Part shown: positions 1-8,772 of the stretch, in pieces
Numbering within the stretch: the stretch's first letter is position 1
Layout of the letters: each line of letters starts with the position of its first letter
Source of the DNA: Acidimicrobiales bacterium
GTDB taxonomy: Bacteria; Actinomycetota; Acidimicrobiia; Acidimicrobiales; Aldehydirespiratoraceae
NCBI GenBank assembly: GCA_029263215.1
Contig: JAJCXY010000084.1
Location: 1 to 63,817, forward strand
Direction: 5' to 3'
DNA: 63,817 bases
Position numbers and translations under genes: made by a program
The notes under the pieces: model-generated
What the model was told of the DNA's origin: nothing
Database searches by the model: none
The model's input: the letters and a program-made list of their open reading frames with translations, nothing else

Positions 1-1
1 G

Positions 2-1303
2 ACTCCGCTGAGCAATGTCGAGGCATTGATGTGGATGCTCGACCGAGATCCTCGCCTTCGCCCTACGGTCACTGCTCTGGTGTTCTGCGCGGGAGAGATC
101 TCTCCCGGCGCTCTTCGCGAGAGGTTGGAGCGAGCAACACGAGTGGTGCCGCGGCTTCGCCAGTTCGTCGTCGGTGGCGCTTCAGCGCTGGCATCGCCCT
201 CGTGGGTCACCGACCCGCGATTCGTTCTCGCCCATCATCTCCGGATCACCGATCTGGGCGGCGATGCACCACGCTCGGCCACGGAAGAACTTGCCGCAGC
301 CAATGCCGTGCAGCCCTTCGATCGATCCCGACCCTTGTGGGACGTCACCCTCGTGCGCGGACTGCAAGGAGCGGAGTGCGCGGTGATCTTTCGCGCTCAC
401 CACACCCTCACCGACGGGGTCGGAGGCGCTTCGATGATGCTCGAGATCTTCGACATCGATGGCCGGTCTGAGCCTGACCACCCCGCCCCACCATCCGCTC
501 AGGTGCCCATGCTTGCAGCCACCGGGCGCACCCGCTCCGTCACCGATTCGGCCCCAACCGGTGCCGCCGCGGTGGCCCACAGTTTGGGGAAAGTGGTGGG
601 ATCGATAGCCCGCTCAACGCGTTCCATCGATGCTGAGGTCGGGCGACAGCCGCGGCGCTCGACCGCCCTGCCCACCTTCACCAGCCTAAGTGTGGAGATC
701 GAACCCTTGCGCCGAGCCGCACACCGCATGGGGGGCACGATCAACGACGCCTTCGTCACCGGCGTTGTGCTCGGAATCCGAGCCCATCGCCACCACGCCG
801 GACGGGCGACGAAGTCCCTGCGGATATCGGTGCCGGTCAACACCCGTTCCGAAGCCGGCAATCAAGGAAACAGCTTCGTACCGATTCCGGTGGAAGTACA
901 CGTGGGCAACCTGAGCCCAGACCAGATCGTCGCGGAGGTCCACAACAAGATCGTCGAGGCCAGGGCTCGGGCGTCGAACGGGATCGCCGAGTCCGTGGCG
1001 GGAATCGGTCGCCTGATCCCAGCCTCCATCAGCACCGAATTCGTCACGACCATCGCCCGCGGCATCGACCTGACCGCCTCCAACATCCCCGCCAGCCCGC
1101 TGGCTCTTCAGCTGTGTGGGCGTCCGGTGCAAGCGCTCATACCATTCGGACCCTTGAGTGGAACCGGTCTCAACGTGTCGTTGGCGTCGTATGCAGGCGT
1201 CGGCCACATCGGTGTCGTGATCGACCCCGATGCCGTTGCCGACGGACCCGCCCTGGCCGCCCGCATCCTGACCGGGCTGGAAACAGTGATCGACGCGCCA
1301 TGA
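2..1303 (+). CDS. WS/DGAT-type wax ester synthase/acyl-CoA:diacylglycerol acyltransferase, 5' end outside window
   Basis: The frame is open from base 2 with no start codon and reads TPLSNVEALMWMLDRD, which fits a WS/DGAT N-terminus a few residues in, so the gene begins before the window; the TTG at 26 is not a likely start. The catalytic HHxxxDG motif is present as HHTLTDG about 135 residues in, followed by the NDAFVTGVVLG and NxxGPxxP-like (SNIPASPL) segments of the family. The family transfers acyl-CoA to alcohols or diacylglycerol to make wax esters or triacylglycerol at the membrane. The stop overlaps the next start as ATGA, so the two genes are translationally coupled. Confidence 0.9.
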   Translation, partial: TPLSNVEALMWMLDRDPRLRPTVTALVFCAGEISPGALRERLERATRVVPRLRQFVVGGASALASPSWVTDPRFVLAHHLRITDLGGDAPRSATEELAAANAVQPFDRSRPLWDVTLVRGLQGAECAVIFRAHHTLTDGVGGASMMLEIFDIDGRSEPDHPAPPSAQVPMLAATGRTRSVTDSAPTGAAAVAHSLGKVVGSIARSTRSIDAEVGRQPRRSTALPTFTSLSVEIEPLRRAAHRMGGTINDAFVTGVVLGIRAHRHHAGRATKSLRISVPVNTRSEAGNQGNSFVPIPVEVHVGNLSPDQIVAEVHNKIVEARARASNGIAESVAGIGRLIPASISTEFVTTIARGIDLTASNIPASPLALQLCGRPVQALIPFGPLSGTGLNVSLASYAGVGHIGVVIDPDAVADGPALAARILTGLETVIDAP

Positions 1304-2544
1304 GTGAGAATCTCGACATCGTGGTGATCGGGGCCGGACCCGCCGGCGCGGCCGCAGCCACCGTCCTCGCTCGTGCCGGTCGTGAGGTGACCGTCTTCGA
1401 CAAGGCCAACTTCCCTCGCGACAAGTGCTGTGGTGACGGACTCACCACCCTGGCGCTGCGCGAACTCGAGGAACTCGGCCTCGAACCCCACACGGTGAAG
1501 TCGTGGCGACCCGTGCAAGAAGTCGTGGTGCGAGGCCCACGGGCCCGTGAGAGCAGATATCCGCTGCCGGCTGAGGGTGGTATTCACGCGGCGGTAGCCC
1601 GACGAGCCGATCTCGATGCCGCGCTGGTCGAGGGGGCACGCAGAGCCGGAGCCGACGTCCGCGAGGGAGCCGCGCTCACCGAAGCCAGCGCTCACGAGTC
1701 CGGCGTCCACCTCGTCGTCGGAGACGATCGGCATGTCAGTGCCCGCACCGTCATCGGGGCCGACGGCATGTGGTCGCCGCTGAGAAAGGCATTGGGGATT
1801 TCAGTCGACGGTTACCGCGGCGAGTGGCACGCGTTTCGTCAGTACTACCGAGAAGTAGGACCGAAGGCCGCTCGAGAACTCACGATCTGGTTCGAGCCCG
1901 ACCTCCTCCCCGGCTACGCCTGGTCATTTCCTCTCAGCGATGGTCGAGCCAATGTCGGTTTCGGGATCCAAAGGGGTGGACAAAACCGCGTCGGCGACAT
2001 GAAGCGGGTGTGGAACGACCTGCTCGAACGCCCCCACATTCGCGATGTGCTCGGCGACACCGCCGTGCCCGAAGCCCCTCACAAGGCGTGGCCCATCCCG
2101 GCACGGGTCGGCCGGGTTCCGCTCCAGGGGCCTCACACGCTCTTCGTCGGGGATGCGGCCGCAGTGACCGACCCCATGACCGGTGAAGGGATCGGCCAGG
2201 CCTTGCTGACCGGACGTTTGGCCGCCGAGGCGATCCTCGCCGCCCGGGCCGGAGCAGCGGGAACCGGTCGAGGCGCTCAGGAAATCGGATCTCGATACGA
2301 AAACGAAGTACGACGCGAGCTCGTTGCCGACGACCGCATGGCCCGTTTCCTGATCCCTCTTCTCGCCAAGCCCCTCATCGCTCGCGGCGCCCTGAGGCTC
2401 ACCGGTGCCACTCCATGGACCCGCCGCAACTTCGCCCGCTGGCTGTTCGAGGACTACCCCAGGGCGATGATCGCCACACCTCGCCGCTGGCACCGCAAGA
2501 TGTTCACCGGCGATGGAGCCTTCGCTAAGGAATCGACCCCATGA
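1300..2544 (+). CDS. Geranylgeranyl reductase family FAD-dependent oxidoreductase
   Basis: A 414-residue flavoprotein. The Rossmann FAD motif GAGPAGAAAA lies at residues 10-19, the family motif CCGDGL follows near residue 44, and the second FAD motif VGDAAAVTDPMTGEGIGQA lies in the C-terminal half. The family reduces isoprenoid double bonds (geranylgeranyl chains, menaquinone side chains) or acts on related lipids; the exact substrate cannot be read. The start ATG overlaps the stop of the WS/DGAT gene (ATGA), which excludes longer upstream readings and suggests a lipid-modifying operon. Confidence 0.88.
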   Translation: MSENLDIVVIGAGPAGAAAATVLARAGREVTVFDKANFPRDKCCGDGLTTLALRELEELGLEPHTVKSWRPVQEVVVRGPRARESRYPLPAEGGIHAAVARRADLDAALVEGARRAGADVREGAALTEASAHESGVHLVVGDDRHVSARTVIGADGMWSPLRKALGISVDGYRGEWHAFRQYYREVGPKAARELTIWFEPDLLPGYAWSFPLSDGRANVGFGIQRGGQNRVGDMKRVWNDLLERPHIRDVLGDTAVPEAPHKAWPIPARVGRVPLQGPHTLFVGDAAAVTDPMTGEGIGQALLTGRLAAEAILAARAGAAGTGRGAQEIGSRYENEVRRELVADDRMARFLIPLLAKPLIARGALRLTGATPWTRRNFARWLFEDYPRAMIATPRRWHRKMFTGDGAFAKESTP

Positions 2545-2560
2545 GGCCGATCGTATTTGT

Positions 2561-3025
2561 GTGTCCAGTCCCAGCGCCCCGAGCGCACGAGCCCTAGATC
2601 AGGCTCTCTCGCGCCTGCCGACGGGTGTCGGGATAGCCCATCGAGGTTGGGACCGCCTCATCACCGGCACGGGGGGTGCGTTCGTGTTGCACCCGCTCGA
2701 ACCGCACGAGACCCCCCGACTGGCAGTCGAGCACGCCCACCGACTCGCCGAGGCAACGCGCCATCGGATCGCTCAACATCTCGCCTGGGTTCCCTTCGTC
2801 GACTGGTTCGTCGTCGACGACGAACCCGATCACGTGATCCCGGTACTCCCCAGCACGATGGTGGAAACCACAGTGCTCGAGGGACACGCGATATCCGAGT
2901 CCGTCGTCGACGAACTTCACCGTCACATAGCCATGGGGCGCCTGACGCCTCTTTGGCACGATGGTCTCCCCGTCACCGACAACGATATGGCCGAAGTGAT
3001 GACACACATGCGGCCCCTGGGCTGA
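2561..3025 (+). CDS. Conserved-looking hypothetical protein
   Basis: A 154-residue protein of unrecognised family. The GTG at 2561 follows the flavoprotein stop by 16 bp; an earlier ATG at 2513 would overlap that gene by 32 bp. The sequence is soluble and acidic with many histidines and tryptophans (VPFVDWFVVDDEPDHV). No catalytic motif was recognised. Its place between the flavoprotein and a PAP2 phosphatase, all on the same strand with short gaps, suggests the same transcript. Codon bias (third-position G/C) supports a real gene. Confidence 0.6.
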   Translation: MSSPSAPSARALDQALSRLPTGVGIAHRGWDRLITGTGGAFVLHPLEPHETPRLAVEHAHRLAEATRHRIAQHLAWVPFVDWFVVDDEPDHVIPVLPSTMVETTVLEGHAISESVVDELHRHIAMGRLTPLWHDGLPVTDNDMAEVMTHMRPLG

Positions 3026-3046
3026 CGCTGCGTAGTCTTCTTCCTC

Positions 3047-3580
3047 GTGACCCCAGACTCCGACTCGGGATTCGTCGCCGCGATAGACCGGCTCGACAAT
3101 CGCTTCGACGCGCTCTGGGAACGAATCCGCGACATCTCGGCGGCAGACCGCCTGTTCTACACCGCTTCAGAGGCAGCCGACTTCTCCCTGCTGTGGCACA
3201 CCATCGGCGTGGTGCACGCTCTCATCGATGACGACCCCCGGATCGCGATCACCTTGAGCGCCGCGCTCGGTGTGGAGTCGGCCCTGATCAATGGTCCCGT
3301 CAAGTCGGTATTTCGGCGTGAACGGCCCGTCCAGGACACGCCCCGTCCGCTCACCCTGCGCCAGCCGCGCACCAGCAGTTTCCCGAGCGGGCACGCATCG
3401 GCGGCAATGGTGGCTGCGGCCATGTTGTCGAGGCAGGGAAACGCCCCGCTCTGGTACGCGCTCGCCGGGATCGTCGCCACAAGCAGGATCCACGTGCGAA
3501 TCCATCACGCATCCGATGTGGCCGGTGGCCTCGTTGCGGGTGCGGCGCTGGGTGCTTTGGCCCGACGCCTGCTCGGCTAG
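3047..3580 (+). CDS. PAP2-superfamily membrane-associated phosphatase
   Basis: A 177-residue protein with the three PAP2 signature motifs: KSVFRRERP (KxxxxxxRP), PSGHAS, and SRIHVRIHHASDVAGG (SRxxxxxHxxxD). These build the phosphohydrolase active site, with the PSGH histidine as acid and the last histidine as nucleophile. The family dephosphorylates phosphatidate, diacylglycerol pyrophosphate or undecaprenyl pyrophosphate. The GTG start at 3047 lies 21 bp after the previous gene. Clear hydrophobic stretches are few, so it may be a peripheral or short-form member. It meets the small minus-strand gene tail to tail with a 4-bp overlap. Confidence 0.88.
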   Translation: MTPDSDSGFVAAIDRLDNRFDALWERIRDISAADRLFYTASEAADFSLLWHTIGVVHALIDDDPRIAITLSAALGVESALINGPVKSVFRRERPVQDTPRPLTLRQPRTSSFPSGHASAAMVAAAMLSRQGNAPLWYALAGIVATSRIHVRIHHASDVAGGLVAGAALGALARRLLG

Positions 3581-3759
3581 CCGACGCCGGCGGTTTCTGG
3601 GGACTCCGACGGAACGAACGTGAGGATCATTCTCAGATCGAGAAGCAGATCGGCCACCTCGGCACTCGACACGAGCTCGCGTCGTTGGAGATCGCCCAGG
3701 CCTCGATCGATCATCGAGAGTGCTTCCTGCAGCTGAGCCGCATCGATGGATTCCGTCAT
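3577..3759 (-). CDS. Small hypothetical protein (60 aa)
   Basis: A 60-residue acidic, mostly helical protein beginning MTESIDAAQLQEALSM. It converges on the PAP2 gene (4-bp overlap) and diverges from the SDR gene at 3846. Codon use is actinobacterial, and the frame fills a gap that would otherwise be empty. No domain recognised. The size, amphipathic pattern (LLLDLRMILTFV) and position support a real small gene, but no motif proves it. Confidence 0.5.
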   Translation of the reverse strand: MTESIDAAQLQEALSMIDRGLGDLQRRELVSSAEVADLLLDLRMILTFVPSESPETAGVG

Positions 3760-3845
3760 GTCCGCACCCTAGCCGCGGCGCTCGGCACAAACGGCCCCGG
3801 ATCGGCCGAATTCATGGATTGAGTCGCGCGACCTACGATCGACGC

Positions 3846-4622
3846 ATGGACATCAGCGGAGCAGTGGTAGTGGTAACCGGTGGCGCCAGCGGGATCGGAC
3901 GGGCGATGGCCCGTCGGTTCGCGGCCGACGGGGCGAGAAGCGTGGTGGTGGCCGACATCGATGGCGCCGGAGCGGCTGCGGTCGCGGCCGAGATCGGCGG
4001 TCGCGGCGAGCACCTCGATGTCACCAGTGAGGACGACATGGTGACCATGATCGACCGGATCGAGGCCGAGGTTGGACCGATCGAGTTGTGGTGTGGCAAC
4101 GCCGGCATCGGCACTGGCAGCGGCATCGACCTCGACAACGATGGATGGAATGCGGCATGGAACGTAAACGTGTTGGCCAACGTCATCGCCGCCCGCAAGC
4201 TTGTGCCCTTGTGGACCGAACGGGGCTCGGGGCATCTCCTCATCACCGCTTCCGCCGCCGGCCTGCTCACCAACCTTGGTGACGCTCCGTACACCGTCAC
4301 CAAGCACGGGGCAGTGGCGCTGGCCGAGTGGATCGCGATCACTCATGGCGCCCAGGGAGTGGGGGTCTCCTGCCTCTGCCCTCAAGGCGTGCGTACACCG
4401 ATGACCGAATCCGATGGAGATCTCGCCATCGAGGTGGTGAAGGCCATGGGCATGATCGAGCCAGAAGAGGTGGCTGAAGCGGTGGCCGTCGGTTTGGCCG
4501 CCGACGACTTCCTCATCCTCCCCCACCCCGAAGTCGCTCGCTACGAGCAGCGCCGAGCCGGCGATCGCGCCCGTTGGCTTACCGGTATGAGAAAGCTCCA
4601 GGAGAGTCTCCCCGCCTGGTGA
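3846..4622 (+). CDS. Short-chain dehydrogenase/reductase
   Basis: A 258-residue classical SDR. The NAD(P) motif TGGASGIG sits at residues 10-17, NAG at about residue 87 (GNAGIG), and the catalytic Ser-Tyr-Lys triad is present as TASAAG...YTVTK. The acidic residue after beta-strand 2 (VVVADIDG) suggests NAD preference. The ATG at 3846 starts directly with MDISGAVVVVTGG, the normal N-terminus. The substrate is unknown. The stop overlaps the next gene's GTG (GTGA). Confidence 0.92.
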   Translation: MDISGAVVVVTGGASGIGRAMARRFAADGARSVVVADIDGAGAAAVAAEIGGRGEHLDVTSEDDMVTMIDRIEAEVGPIELWCGNAGIGTGSGIDLDNDGWNAAWNVNVLANVIAARKLVPLWTERGSGHLLITASAAGLLTNLGDAPYTVTKHGAVALAEWIAITHGAQGVGVSCLCPQGVRTPMTESDGDLAIEVVKAMGMIEPEEVAEAVAVGLAADDFLILPHPEVARYEQRRAGDRARWLTGMRKLQESLPAW

Positions 4623-5698
4623 CCATCGACCCGGCAACGCGAGCGGTATACGACGCCAACGCGACCCAGTGGGCTGCGAAGCGTTCGACCGGGCGACGGG
4701 AGGAAGCGGTTGAACGCCTGCTCGCTCGTGAGGGTCAACCCGGGGAGCGCTATCTCGATGTCGGGTGTGGAGCCGGACTTCACCTTACCGATCTCCCCGA
4801 TGGGGCGGTGGGGCTGGATGCCTCGATCGAGATGTTGAAGGTTGCGGCCGGGTCGGTCGACTCGCCCCTGGTATTCGGTGACGCAGCCGAACTCCCCTTC
4901 GCATCACAGTCTTTCGATGGCGCGCTGGCTTCGCGAGTTCACGTACATCTGCCCCGCCCGTCGGTCCCGATCGCTTTCGCCGACCTGCATCGAGTCCTGA
5001 AGGTGGACGGGGTGGTCGAACTCATCATGTTCGAAGGCGATCAGGACTTGATGCCGAGCTCTGACACCGACTTTCCGGGCCGGAGCTTTTCCTTTTGGCC
5101 TCGCGAGCATCTGCTTGATGTCGTTCACGGAGCCGGCTTCGGGGTCGACGCGCTCGATACCGTCACCACAACCCGTTGGCCGCGCCTTCAGCTCAGTCTG
5201 AGACGCCTGCTCACCCTGCCCGACACCGTCGGACCCCACATGCGGGTATTGGTGTGTGGGCTGAACCCGAGTGTCCATTCAGCGGAGATGGGGGTCGGGT
5301 TCGGGCGGGGCGGCAATCGTTTCTGGCCCGCCGCTCTGGCGTCTGGCCTCGTCAGCGTCGACCGTAACCCCCTCCATGCCCTGCGTAGCCACGGGGTCGG
5401 CATGACCGACCTCGTCAAGCGGGCGACGCCTCGCGCTGATGCACTCACTCGCGATGAATACCGTGAGGGGGTCGCCCGACTCGAACGGCTGTGCCGCTGG
5501 CTGCAGCCCGCCGTGGTGTGCATGGTGGGCCTGGCCGGCTGGCGGGCGGCGATGGACCGACACGCCTCGGCCGGCCTGCAGGAACTCACACTCGGAGACA
5601 GGCCCGTGTATGTCATGCCGTCCACCAGCGGGCTGAATGCCCACTCTCGGCTCGAGGACCTCACCGAACATCTGAGGGTGGTGCAGCAAATTCGATGA
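4619..5698 (+). CDS. Fusion: class I SAM methyltransferase + Mug/TDG-type mismatch uracil-DNA glycosylase
   Basis: A 359-residue two-domain protein. Residues 1-200 are a class I methyltransferase: SAM motif I YLDVGCGAG (45-53), GLDAS (66-70), then a methyltransferase_11-like core with FGDAAELPF. Residues 205-359 are a Mug/TDG-like glycosylase: VCGLNPS (212-218), GGNRFWPA, GMTDLVKRAT, and the closing motif MPSTSGLNA (333-341). The glycosylase half alone would match a free-standing Mug, which removes U or T from G mismatches. The GTG start overlaps the SDR stop (GTGA). The reading frame runs unbroken through the junction, so this is a fusion and not two genes, unless an internal start near the methionine at residue 208 also makes the glycosylase separately. 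Confidence 0.85.
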   Translation: MTIDPATRAVYDANATQWAAKRSTGRREEAVERLLAREGQPGERYLDVGCGAGLHLTDLPDGAVGLDASIEMLKVAAGSVDSPLVFGDAAELPFASQSFDGALASRVHVHLPRPSVPIAFADLHRVLKVDGVVELIMFEGDQDLMPSSDTDFPGRSFSFWPREHLLDVVHGAGFGVDALDTVTTTRWPRLQLSLRRLLTLPDTVGPHMRVLVCGLNPSVHSAEMGVGFGRGGNRFWPAALASGLVSVDRNPLHALRSHGVGMTDLVKRATPRADALTRDEYREGVARLERLCRWLQPAVVCMVGLAGWRAAMDRHASAGLQELTLGDRPVYVMPSTSGLNAHSRLEDLTEHLRVVQQIR

Positions 5699-5713
5699 TC
5701 GACGGTGGTCGGC

Positions 5714-6682
5714 TCAGTCGGTAGGGGCGAGATCGCGGATTGCCGTGTCGATCTCGATTCCCGGGAACGGCAACACCGCCAACACCGGGGTGGTGATGCC
5801 GTTGTCGACGTAGCGCTGGATATGGGTCCGGCACTCGTCGGCTGAGCCATGGATGATCAGGTCGTCGACAACATGATCGGGGATCTTTTCGAGCGCGCCC
5901 CTGCGGTCGCCCGACTCCCACTGTTCCCAGTGTTCGCCGAGGTCGTCGCTTCGTCCCATCCACTCGTGGAAAGCGCGATACACCGGGACGTTGACGTAGG
6001 CCGCCATCGCGAACTTTCCGGCGGCGAGGCACATCTCACGGTCGGAACTGGGGGCGACGAAGAGCCGGGCCGCGATCTCGGCGTTCGGATTCTCTCCCCT
6101 GACGATCGCGGTGACCCGGGACGCGTCTTCGGTGGATAGCCAGTTGACGATTGCCCCGTCGCTTTCACGACCGGCCAGGCGCAGCATTCCTTCTCGGAGC
6201 GCGGCCACGAGGATGGGGATCGGCTGCTCCACCTCCACCGCGAGGCGAAACCCCTTGATCGAGAATGTCTCGTAGTCCTCGGTGATCTTCTCTCCGGTGA
6301 AGGCCGCTTGGAGAAACCGGACCGTGTCACGTACGCGCTGATAAGGCTTGTCGAATTCGATCCCGTTCCAGCGCTCGACAATGACATTGGACGACGAACC
6401 GATGCCGGCCACGAAGCCGGACTCAGCGGCCGACGCCATCGATGCGATCGATTGGGCGAGAAGGGCGGCCCCCCTCGTGTAGGCGGGGAGAATGGCGGTG
6501 CCGAGCCGCATCGAAGGATTCCATACCGATGCGAGGGCCAGTGGGGTGAGGGCGTCCTCCCCCATCACCTCGGCTGTCCAGAGATCGGTGTAGCCCGCTC
6601 TCTCGAGTGCCTCGAATCGCTCTCGCTGGGCGCGCAATGCACCACCGAACGGGACGGTCATGCCGTATCTCTGCTGGGTCAT
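5714..6682 (-). CDS. LLM-class (luciferase-like) F420-dependent oxidoreductase
   Basis: A 322-residue luciferase-like monooxygenase-fold protein. It opens MTQQRYGMTVPFGG and carries the family segments YTDLWTAEV, LGTAILPAYTRGA, FVAGIGSSSNVIVERWNG, and a C-terminal IHGSADECRTHIQRYVDNGITTPVLAVLP typical of the F420 subgroup. The start at 6682 is chosen because residues further upstream do not resemble the family and would overlap the plus-strand gene at 6731; an AGG lies about 10 nt before it. The substrate is unknown. It converges on the methyltransferase-Mug gene. Confidence 0.85.
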   Translation of the reverse strand: MTQQRYGMTVPFGGALRAQRERFEALERAGYTDLWTAEVMGEDALTPLALASVWNPSMRLGTAILPAYTRGAALLAQSIASMASAAESGFVAGIGSSSNVIVERWNGIEFDKPYQRVRDTVRFLQAAFTGEKITEDYETFSIKGFRLAVEVEQPIPILVAALREGMLRLAGRESDGAIVNWLSTEDASRVTAIVRGENPNAEIAARLFVAPSSDREMCLAAGKFAMAAYVNVPVYRAFHEWMGRSDDLGEHWEQWESGDRRGALEKIPDHVVDDLIIHGSADECRTHIQRYVDNGITTPVLAVLPFPGIEIDTAIRDLAPTD

Positions 6683-6730
6683 GGCTGGGATCCTAGAGCC
6701 AGTGTCACACCCCTTCTGCATAGTGGTGTC

Positions 6731-6898
6731 ATGAAGGATCAGCTTGTCTTCCTCGACACCCACCAGGTCTGGCAACTCGATGCCGCCACCCGCGAGTGTG
6801 GGCGCAAGGGAGTTGCCAACGCCCGCGCCGTGCTGCGTGCCACCCAAGCTCGCCGAGGCGAGGTGTCAGAGGCCGATCAGCTCCCCGAGGCGGCCTGA
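6731..6898 (+). CDS. Small hypothetical protein (55 aa)
   Basis: A 55-residue basic protein, MKDQLVFLDTHQVWQLDAAT at its start, then a helix-like stretch (ANARAVLRATQARRG). It is divergent from the LLM oxidoreductase with about 48 bp between starts and precedes the nuclease gene by 27 bp. Coding bias is good and there is no competing frame with family similarity. Function unknown. Confidence 0.45.
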   Translation: MKDQLVFLDTHQVWQLDAATRECGRKGVANARAVLRATQARRGEVSEADQLPEAA

Positions 6899-6925
6899 GT
6901 CGCATCGGGTTGGCTCCCCTGCACA

Positions 6926-7513
6926 ATGGTGGCCGTGTCCCGCTTTCTTGCACCTGCAGTCGCGATCTTGTTGGTCGTCTCTTCTTGTGGGAGCGAATCT
7001 GAACTCTCGGCCATCCCCCAGCCTGCAGACACCTCTGTCGACCCGGCCGTTACCGCCACGGTTCCCGATCAGCCCCTACTCGCCCCCAACGCCACGGTCG
7101 AACGGGTGATCGACGGCGACACGATCGTCGCCGACCTCGACGGTCGTAGTGAACGGGTCCGCCTGCTCGGTATCGACACACCGGAGTCGGTTGCCCAGAC
7201 TCGTCCCGACCAGTGCTTCGGAGCCGAGGCGAGCGCCTACCTGAAGTCCGTGCTGCCGGAGGGCACTGCAATCACGCTCATCCGAGACACCGAAGCTCGC
7301 GATCAATACGACCGACTCCTCGCCTACGTGGTTCGTTCCGAAGACCAACTCTTCGTCAACCTCGACCTTCTCGAGCGGGGCTATGCCGGGGTGCTGATCT
7401 ACCCTCCCAACGACCACTACGCCGACCTCTTCACCAGCGCCGAACGCACAGCAGCCCGCGCCGACGTTGGGCTGTGGGGCGTCTGCGGCGGACCCGACGT
7501 GCCCCTGGAGTAG
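6926..7513 (+). CDS. Secreted lipoprotein nuclease, SNase-like (thermonuclease) domain
   Basis: A 195-residue protein. The N-terminus is a lipoprotein signal with lipobox LVVSSC (Cys about residue 21), then a Ser/Thr/Pro-rich linker to about residue 50. The SNase-like OB domain follows: VIDGDTIV, RVRLLGIDTPE and DQYDRLLAYV carry the expected Asp, Arg, Glu and Arg active-site residues of Ca-dependent thermonuclease. It should degrade nucleic acid outside the membrane, for nutrient use or defence. The start could also be the GTG three codons downstream. Confidence 0.88.
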   Translation: MVAVSRFLAPAVAILLVVSSCGSESELSAIPQPADTSVDPAVTATVPDQPLLAPNATVERVIDGDTIVADLDGRSERVRLLGIDTPESVAQTRPDQCFGAEASAYLKSVLPEGTAITLIRDTEARDQYDRLLAYVVRSEDQLFVNLDLLERGYAGVLIYPPNDHYADLFTSAERTAARADVGLWGVCGGPDVPLE

Positions 7514-7548
7514 TCGCATCTCCACCCCGCGGGGCTACCGTCGTCGGG

Positions 7549-8394
7549 GTGGAATCGCTCGCCGAAGCCCTCGGATTCGACTCCGACCAACGGGTCCTCA
7601 TCCTCAGCGCCGATCTGCTCGGCTCCACCCACGCCGCCACGGCCGCCGGCATCACGGCGATGCGCGAAGGCTCCGCCACCACCGCCACCCTCATGATGCC
7701 CGGCGTGTGGGCGCGCCACGCCGTCGATCGCATCACCCACGGCGCCACTCAACGCGACGACATCGGCATACATCTCACCCTCAATGCGGAGCTCGACTGC
7801 TTTCGGTGGGGCCCGCTCACCCAGGCACCCAGCCTGCTCGATGGCGATGGCGGATTCCCGCGGACGGTCAGCGACCTGTGGGACCACGCCGATCTCGACG
7901 AAGCCCGCCGCGAGTGCCGTGCCCAGCTCGAACGGGCCCAGCTGTGGGGTGTCGACACTACCCACCTGACCACCCATCTCAATGCCCTCCAGCAGAGGCC
8001 CGAATTCTTCGACGTGCTGCTCGATCTTGCGTGCGAGTTCGATCTGCCGATCCGACTGGAAGGCGACGCCGCTGAGTCTTCGGCCGGTTTCCCCTTCCGG
8101 CGCCTGGCCGGTGAGGAAGGCGTGATGAGTCCCGACCACCACCAACTCGTGCGAGGAGGGGCTCGCCGTCACCTGGATCAGGTTCTCGCCGATCTCCAGG
8201 CCGGGGTCACCGAGGTGGCGTTCGAACCGGCCCTCGCCGCGGAAGAACTCCGGGCCATCGATCCTTCGGCCACCGGTCGGATCGACGACCTCGCCGTGCT
8301 CACCGATCGTTCCTTGCAGAGCCGACTCGACAAGCTCGGCGTCGAACGGATCGGCTATCGCGCCATCCGCGATCTCCAGCGATCGCGGCGCTGA
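7549..8394 (+). CDS. YdjC/ChbG-family carbohydrate deacetylase-like protein
   Basis: A 281-residue protein with the YdjC pattern: beta-strand RVLILSAD, GIHLTLNAE, THLTTHLNALQQRPEFFDVLLDLA and a C-terminal FEPALAAEELRAID segment. ChbG-type enzymes deacetylate chito-oligosaccharides using a metal held by Asp and two His. Here the usual NADDFG metal motif reads SADLLG, so the second aspartate is missing, while both His motifs remain. It may therefore have changed activity. GTG at 7549 is the first start giving the family N-terminus, 35 bp after the nuclease gene. Confidence 0.75.
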   Translation: MESLAEALGFDSDQRVLILSADLLGSTHAATAAGITAMREGSATTATLMMPGVWARHAVDRITHGATQRDDIGIHLTLNAELDCFRWGPLTQAPSLLDGDGGFPRTVSDLWDHADLDEARRECRAQLERAQLWGVDTTHLTTHLNALQQRPEFFDVLLDLACEFDLPIRLEGDAAESSAGFPFRRLAGEEGVMSPDHHQLVRGGARRHLDQVLADLQAGVTEVAFEPALAAEELRAIDPSATGRIDDLAVLTDRSLQSRLDKLGVERIGYRAIRDLQRSRR

Positions 8395-8397
8395 TCG

Positions 8398-8772
8398 TCA
8401 GGCGTCGGTCATCTCGGCGAGCACGCTGAGGGCGGCCGCACGCGTTTCTGGTAGGTCCATCAGCCAGAAAGCATGGTTGCCCTCGACCTTGAGGGCGCCA
8501 CTCATGAAGATCGCCTCTGGGCTCTGTTCGCCGGAGATCGCCGCCAAGGCGGTGTCGTAGGAGCAGCTCAGGATGATGTCGGGGTCGGCGGCCTTGCCTT
8601 GCTGAAGGGAGGCAACCATTCCATCGGAGATTTCCGCATGGAAGGTGAGCTTGCCATCGGGGCATCCGCTCACCACGTACTGCACGGAAGCAGAAATCCC
8701 CGCAACGGGTTGGAGTTGGGCCAGATGATCGGCGGCCGCTTCGAACCAGTCGGGCGAGAGGAAGACGCTCAC
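8398..8772 (-). CDS. SCP2 sterol-binding-like domain protein
   Basis: A 124-residue protein with an SCP2-like ending: DIILSCSYDTALAAISGEQS, then AIFMSGALKVEGN, as in SCP2 lipid-binding domains (tunnel-lining strands and the xGxLKxxGD-type turn). The GTG start at 8772 overlaps the stop of the Mca-like gene by 4 bp (GTGA), so the two are coupled. SCP2 domains bind fatty acyl or sterol lipids in the cytosol. The exact ligand is unknown. Confidence 0.75.
   Translation of the reverse strand: MSVFLSPDWFEAAADHLAQLQPVAGISASVQYVVSGCPDGKLTFHAEISDGMVASLQQGKAADPDIILSCSYDTALAAISGEQSPEAIFMSGALKVEGNHAFWLMDLPETRAAALSVLAEMTDA

Noticed and set aside
7050..7525. Minus-strand frames over the nuclease gene
   Set aside because: Mirror frames of a clear SNase domain on the plus strand.
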